Notes under the pieces: generated by a model
The model's database searches: none
What the model saw: the letters and a program-made list of their open reading frames with translations, nothing else
Told to the model about the DNA's origin: nothing
Made by a program: the position numbers and the translations under genes
Shown: positions 1 to 5,243 of the stretch, piece after piece
How positions within the stretch are numbered: the stretch's first letter is position 1
How the letters are laid out: the number at the start of each line of letters is the position of its first letter
NCBI GenBank assembly: GCA_013001485.1
Contig: JABDMN010000296.1
Span: 1-5,243, forward strand
DNA: 5,243 nucleotides
Reading direction: 5' to 3'
From: Acidimicrobiia bacterium
GTDB taxonomy: Bacteria > Actinomycetota > Acidimicrobiia > Spongiisociales > UBA5794

Positions 1-477
1 GAGGATGAGAGGTCGGTTGACGAACGCACGAGCCACGGACACCCGCTGCTGCTCACCACCCGAAAGCTGGCGGGGGTAGCGGTCAGACTTGGCAGCAAGC
101 CCAACCAGCTTGAGGACCTGGGGCACCTGGGAGCGGACCACGCTGCGGGGGCGGCCCGTCACCTCGAGGGCGAAGGCCACGTTCTCGTACACGGTCTTGA
201 TCGGAAGCAGCTTGAAGTCCTGAAACACGGTGCCGATGGAGCGGCGGAGATGGGGAACCTTCCACGTCGGCAGATCGGAAGCGTGCTTGCCGGCGACCCA
301 GATGTCGCCCACCGTGGGCTTCTCTTCTCTCATCATCAGCCGAATGAGCGTGGATTTCCCCGAACCCGATGGGCCGACCAGGAAGACGAATTCACCCTTC
401 GGAACGTCAACCGACACGTCTTTGACCGCGACAACTCCGCCGTCGTAGACCTTGGTGACTGATTGAAGTCGAATCAT
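1..477 (-). CDS. ftsE: FtsE, cell-division ABC transporter ATP-binding subunit (3' end beyond window)
   Basis: The 159 visible residues read as the N-terminal two thirds of an FtsE ATPase; family members are about 220-230 residues. Seen in the sequence: a start of the family type (MIRLQSVTKVY), Walker A GPSGSGKST at residues 35-43, a Q-loop FQDFKLL at 85-91 with Gln86, and the ABC signature LSGGEQQR at 138-145. Walker B and the H-loop should lie beyond base 1. From family knowledge, FtsE pairs with the membrane protein FtsX at the inner face of the cytoplasmic membrane and couples ATP hydrolysis to activation of peptidoglycan hydrolases at the division site, rather than transporting a solute. 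The ATG at 475-477 fits the family N-terminus. Its Shine-Dalgarno match is poor (AGGA at 491-494, 13 bases away). ftsX is expected next, outside the window. A generic LolD-like ATPase is the alternative, but the downstream position after prfB and the Q-loop sequence favour FtsE. Confidence 0.95.
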   Translation of the reverse strand, partial: MIRLQSVTKVYDGGVVAVKDVSVDVPKGEFVFLVGPSGSGKSTLIRLMMREEKPTVGDIWVAGKHASDLPTWKVPHLRRSIGTVFQDFKLLPIKTVYENVAFALEVTGRPRSVVRSQVPQVLKLVGLAAKSDRYPRQLSGGEQQRVSVARAFVNRPLIL

Positions 478-529
478 GGGTAGCGGCGAGTCCTGTCGAT
501 CGTGAGTCCCCTACCGCCCGCCGCCCGGC

Positions 530-557
530 ACGATACCAGTGAGTGTGGGTAATTCAG
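530..557 (-). promoter_or_regulatory. Possible ftsE promoter (extended -10)
   Basis: On the minus strand, TATCGT (530-535) fits the TAnnnT pattern of a -10 box and is preceded by TGG, an extended -10 arrangement. Sixteen bases upstream is CTGAAT (552-557), a partial match to TTGACA. The -35 would lie within one arm of the perfect palindrome at 551-574. The predicted start would give a leader of about 45 bases before the ftsE ATG. This is a by-eye match in a GC-rich gap and could be chance; ftsE could equally be transcribed from upstream of secA or prfB. Confidence 0.25.
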
Positions 558-574
558 CCCATATGGGCTGAATT
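551..574. repeat. Perfect 24-base palindrome between prfB and ftsE
   Basis: The half-site AATTCAGCCCAT is followed directly by its exact reverse complement, giving 12 self-complementary pairs without mismatch. As RNA it would fold into a 10-pair stem closed by an AUAU loop. It lies 61 bases downstream of the prfB stop and 73 bases upstream of the ftsE ATG. The outer AATT pairs and GC-rich centre resemble a weak bidirectional terminator, but no real T tract follows on either strand. The alternative is an operator for a dimeric regulator, because the right arm overlaps the candidate ftsE -35. The palindrome itself is certain; its role is not. Confidence 0.9.
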
Positions 575-575
575 G

Positions 576-638
576 GCTGCCGGCTTCCAGCTGCCAGCCG
601 CCGCTGGCCGGTAGCCGGTAGCCGGTAGCTGGCGGCTA
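576..638. repeat. Degenerate 7-base-period tandem array ending at the prfB stop codon
   Basis: Read on the plus strand in steps of seven from 576, the units are GCTGCCG, GCTTCCA, GCTGCCA, GCCGCCG, CTGGCCG, GTAGCCG, GTAGCCG, GTAGCTG and GCGGCTA. Most fit a loose G-Y-N-G-C-C-R pattern. In another phase, GCCGGTA is repeated exactly three times at 607-627. The last unit contains the prfB stop codon (636-638). The array can also form short hairpins: GCCAGC/GCTGGC at 593-608, an imperfect one at 575-599, and GGCGG/CCGCC at 631-644 with the stop codon in the loop. It could be a slippage-derived intergenic repeat, part of the prfB 3' end structure, or both. No protein is encoded here as far as I can see. 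Confidence 0.7.
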
Positions 639-1746
639 TCCGCCGTGTTCTCGGCGTCGCCAGATGAGGTACTCATCTATCAAGCGGTCTATGTCGCCGT
701 CTAGGACTCCCTGGATGTTGCCGATTTCTGCGCCGGTGCGCATGTCCTTCACCATTTGATAGGGCTGGAGCACGTAGCTGCGAATCTGCCTGCCCCAACC
801 TGCCTCGGTTTGCTCGCCGCGGATGGCGTCGACCTTGTCGAGCTGTTCCTGGCGGGCCAGCTCGGCGAGACGTGCAGCCAGCAGCACCATTGCCCTGGCC
901 TTGTTCTGCATCTGGGACCGCTCGGCCTGGCACGACACCACGGTGTTGGTGGGCAGGTGAGTGATCCGGACTGCGCTGTCGGTGACGTTGACGTGCTGGC
1001 CGCCCGCACCCGACGACCGAAAGGTGTCGATCTTCAGGTCTTCCTGATTGATCTCCACATCGTTGACTTCGACCTCCGGGATGACGTCGACACCTGCAAA
1101 CGACGTGTGGCGCCGGGCATTGGCGTCGAACGGCGAGATCCGCACCAACCGGTGCACCCCGCGCTCTCCTTCGAACAGGCCATAGGCATGCTCGCCTCGC
1201 ACAGTGAGCGTCGCGGACTTGATGCCGGCCTCGTCACCGGGCTGGATGTCATCGATCTCGAAGGACATCGAGGTGCGCTCCAGCCAACGCACGTACATGC
1301 GCAACAGCATCTCGGCCCAATCTTGCGCATCCACTCCCCCGGCTCCGGCATGGATCGACACGATCGCGGTGCGATCGTCGTACGGGCCAAAGAACAGGGT
1401 CTCGCGCTCGAGGGCCTGGAGAGTGCTTTCGGTCTCGCCCAGCTCGGCGATCACCTCGCTACGGGCGCCGGCGTCGTCCTCTTCGGCGGCGAGGTCGAGC
1501 AGTACCTCGGCGTCATCGAGGGACGATGCCAGCGAATCGACCTGGTTCACGATCTGCTCACCCCGGGCCAGCTTGCGGGTGATGCTCAGGGCGCGGTCCT
1601 GGTCGTCCCACAGGTCGGGCGCTGACGCGAGTTCTTTCAGCTCTTCGATCTCAGCGGTGCGGGCCTCGACGTCAAAGGAACCTCCGGGCATCGTCGAGCC
1701 GCAGCCGAAGTTCCTTGAGGAGGGCGCGTGGGTCGACGTCGTTCAT
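636..1746 (-). CDS. prfB: Peptide chain release factor 2 (RF2), expressed by programmed +1 frameshift
   Basis: RF2 recognises UAA and UGA stop codons in the ribosomal A site and triggers release of the finished protein. The gene is read in two frames. Frame one starts at ATG 1744-1746 and gives 24 residues (MNDVDPRALLKELRLRLDDA, then RRFL) before TGA at 1672-1674. After a +1 shift the ribosome resumes at GAC 1671-1673 (DVEARTAEIEEL...) and continues to TAG at 636-638. The product is 369 residues, close to the 365 of E. coli RF2. In the joined protein the RF2-type anticodon tripeptide SPF is at about 204-206, and the catalytic GGQ, within SSGAGGQHVN, is at about 248-250. No other ATG, GTG or TTG lies in frame between the secA stop and 1746, so this start is well fixed. 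It lacks a clear Shine-Dalgarno site and lies 24 bases after secA, which suggests translational coupling. An ATG at 1691 lies in the main frame but would omit the conserved N-terminal helix. Confidence 0.96.
1671..1686 (-). promoter_or_regulatory. prfB autoregulatory +1 frameshift signal
   Basis: On the minus strand the order is CGG AGG TTC CTT TGA C. CGGAGG (1681-1686) is an internal Shine-Dalgarno-like element. TTC is a three-base spacer, CTT (1675-1677) is the slippery codon, TGA (1672-1674) is the frame-one stop, and the following C makes it a weak termination context. This matches the arrangement known from E. coli prfB (AGGGGG, TAT, CTT TGA C), including the spacing. When RF2 is scarce, the ribosome pauses at UGA, the peptidyl-tRNA slips forward one base from CUU to UUU, and full-length RF2 is made. 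When RF2 is plentiful, termination yields only a 24-residue peptide. This is established for the family and inferred here from the exact sequence match. Confidence 0.95.
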
Positions 1747-1770
1747 GAGCCAGAAGCTAGCCGCAGCCCG

Positions 1771-4434
<2,664 letters not shown>

Positions 4435-4438
4435 GAGT

Positions 4439-4442
4439 CTCC
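4439..4442 (-). promoter_or_regulatory. Shine-Dalgarno site of secA
   Basis: GGAG on the minus strand lies four bases before the secA ATG (within CATCGGAGACTC). The spacing is slightly short but functional for an SD core. It supports the ATG at 4434 as the start. I find no convincing promoter in the 65-base gap to the upstream gene. Confidence 0.6.
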
Positions 4443-4499
4443 GATGGTAGTGGAGGCATGGACCAATTCGACCCAGCTCTGTCTTCGGGGCCAGGCCGT

Positions 4500-5243
4500 C
4501 TAGGCGGCGTACTCCAGAAGCGCGGCAGGGTCGAAACCGGCGTCGGCCGGGAGGATCTGTTCGACCACGTTGGCCATGATGATCGGCTGCGGCTCCGGGA
4601 CGTCGAGGAGCTCGCCCCCTGCGGTGCGGACCAGCAAACCGGGAAGCTCCTCGGCCTGGCCGCCCTCATGAGGGGCCACCATCACCAGGCTGCCGGTGGT
4701 GTCGCGAAGGATTGAGCCTGTCGGGTAGACGCCCATCATCTTGATGAACACACGCACCAGGTCGGGGTCGTAGTGACCTCCCATCCCTGTGAGCAACACG
4801 CGCAACGCACGGTTGGGGGTCTCGGCACGGCGGTAGGAACGTCGGGTCGTTATGGCGTCGTAGGTGTCGCACACCGCGACCAGACGGGAGAACACGTGAG
4901 GTCGACGCTCACGGTTGACGGCCGGATACCCCTTACCGTCGAAGCGTGCGTGATGTTCGAACGCAATCGTTGCGGCGAGCTCGTGTCCGGGTCCCTGGGC
5001 GGCCATGATCGCCTGGGCACCTTCCTGGGGATGCAACTGGATCTCGCGCCACTGATCGTCATCGAGACGTCCGGGGTGCTGCAGCGTCTCCGGTTGCACA
5101 GCCACCTTGCCGATGTCGTGGAGCAAGCTGCCCATACCGATGGGCAGGAGATCGTCCCTCTCCAGGCCGACGAGGCGTCCCAGGGCCAGCGCCAGGATCG
5201 ACGTGTTCACGGAGTGGAAGTAGGTGTACTCGTCGTGGCTCTT
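4500..5243 (-). CDS. HD-GYP-type phosphohydrolase, probable cyclic-dinucleotide phosphodiesterase (5' end beyond window)
   Basis: The frame is open to the window edge, so 247 C-terminal residues are visible and the N-terminus is missing. A GTG at 5208-5210 is not a credible start, because conserved domain sequence ([11 protein letters not shown]) continues upstream of it. Numbering from the first visible residue: His10 (YTYFHS), HDIGK at 42-46, His71 (QLHP), the pair His97-His98, DGKGYP at 102-107, and Asp126 in CDTYDA. These form the metal site and signature of an HD-GYP domain, a family that hydrolyses cyclic di-GMP or related cyclic dinucleotides. The usual HHE is HHA here ([11 protein letters not shown]), which leaves the substrate uncertain. 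After about residue 165 a tail follows ([16 protein letters not shown]...), of the kind often seen behind such domains. Any N-terminal sensory or receiver part lies outside the window. The gene ends 65 bases before secA on the same strand, so co-transcription is possible but not shown. Confidence 0.88.
   Translation of the reverse strand, partial: KSHDEYTYFHSVNTSILALALGRLVGLERDDLLPIGMGSLLHDIGKVAVQPETLQHPGRLDDDQWREIQLHPQEGAQAIMAAQGPGHELAATIAFEHHARFDGKGYPAVNRERRPHVFSRLVAVCDTYDAITTRRSYRRAETPNRALRVLLTGMGGHYDPDLVRVFIKMMGVYPTGSILRDTTGSLVMVAPHEGGQAEELPGLLVRTAGGELLDVPEPQPIIMANVVEQILPADAGFDPAALLEYAA

Noticed and set aside
756..1625. Long plus-strand open frame opposite prfB
   Set aside because: It lies antisense to a well-supported RF2 gene, encodes no recognisable domain, and is expected from codon bias in GC-rich DNA. 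The same holds for the plus-strand frames at 1204-2082, 2119-2706, 2770-3438 and 3568-4224.
636..1691. prfB as an ordinary 351-residue gene starting at 1691
   Set aside because: The ATG at 1691 lies across the frameshift signal itself, has no family-like N-terminus, and the upstream leader with CTTTGAC restores the normal RF2 length.
4444..4449. TACCAT on the minus strand as a -10 box for secA
   Set aside because: Its transcription start would fall almost at the ATG and exclude the Shine-Dalgarno site, and no -35 match lies 16-18 bases upstream.
4495..4508. Short inverted repeat around the HD-GYP stop codon as a terminator
   Set aside because: The stem is only four to five pairs, including a wobble pair, and no T tract follows, so chance is the better explanation.
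5208..5210. GTG as the start of the HD-GYP gene
   Set aside because: The reading frame stays open to the window edge and the upstream residues, including the conserved His of YTYFHS, belong to the domain.

Overview
All four genes in this window lie on the minus strand, so the biological reading order runs from base 5243 down to base 1: an HD-GYP-type phosphohydrolase (5' end cut by the window), secA, prfB and ftsE (3' end cut by the window). The DNA is GC-rich. The block secA-prfB-ftsE is, from general knowledge, a conserved housekeeping cluster of Actinomycetota, usually followed by ftsX and smpB. The RF2 and FtsE proteins also read like actinobacterial family members. I infer an actinobacterium outside the best-studied genera, possibly Acidimicrobiia-like, but the class is a guess from style and not a demonstrated placement.

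Layout. Bases 4500-5243 hold the HD-GYP catalytic domain and its C-terminal tail. A 65-base gap with a Shine-Dalgarno site leads into secA (1771-4434), which is complete and has intact ATPase motifs and a C-terminal zinc-binding tail. Only 24 bases separate secA from the true start of prfB at 1746. prfB is not a simple ORF: its first 24 codons end in an in-frame TGA at 1672-1674. The classical RF2 +1 recoding signal (Shine-Dalgarno-like CGGAGG, TTC, then CTTTGAC) joins them to the main frame that ends at 636. A simple ORF call would start at 1691 and give a wrong N-terminus. The 158-base gap between prfB and ftsE (478-635) is the most unusual non-coding part. It holds a perfect 24-base palindrome (551-574), a degenerate 7-base-period tandem array (about 576-638) that runs through the prfB stop codon, and a possible ftsE promoter whose -35 would sit in the palindrome. 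ftsE begins at 477 and runs off the window before its Walker B motif.

Function. SecA drives protein export through SecYEG. RF2 terminates translation at UAA and UGA and controls its own level through the frameshift. FtsE is the ATPase that, with FtsX, regulates cell-wall hydrolysis at division. The HD-GYP protein is probably a cyclic-dinucleotide phosphodiesterase or related phosphohydrolase. I see no mobile element, CRISPR array, RNA gene or undescribed multi-gene system. The points worth a second look are the prfB recoding site and the prfB-ftsE intergenic structures.
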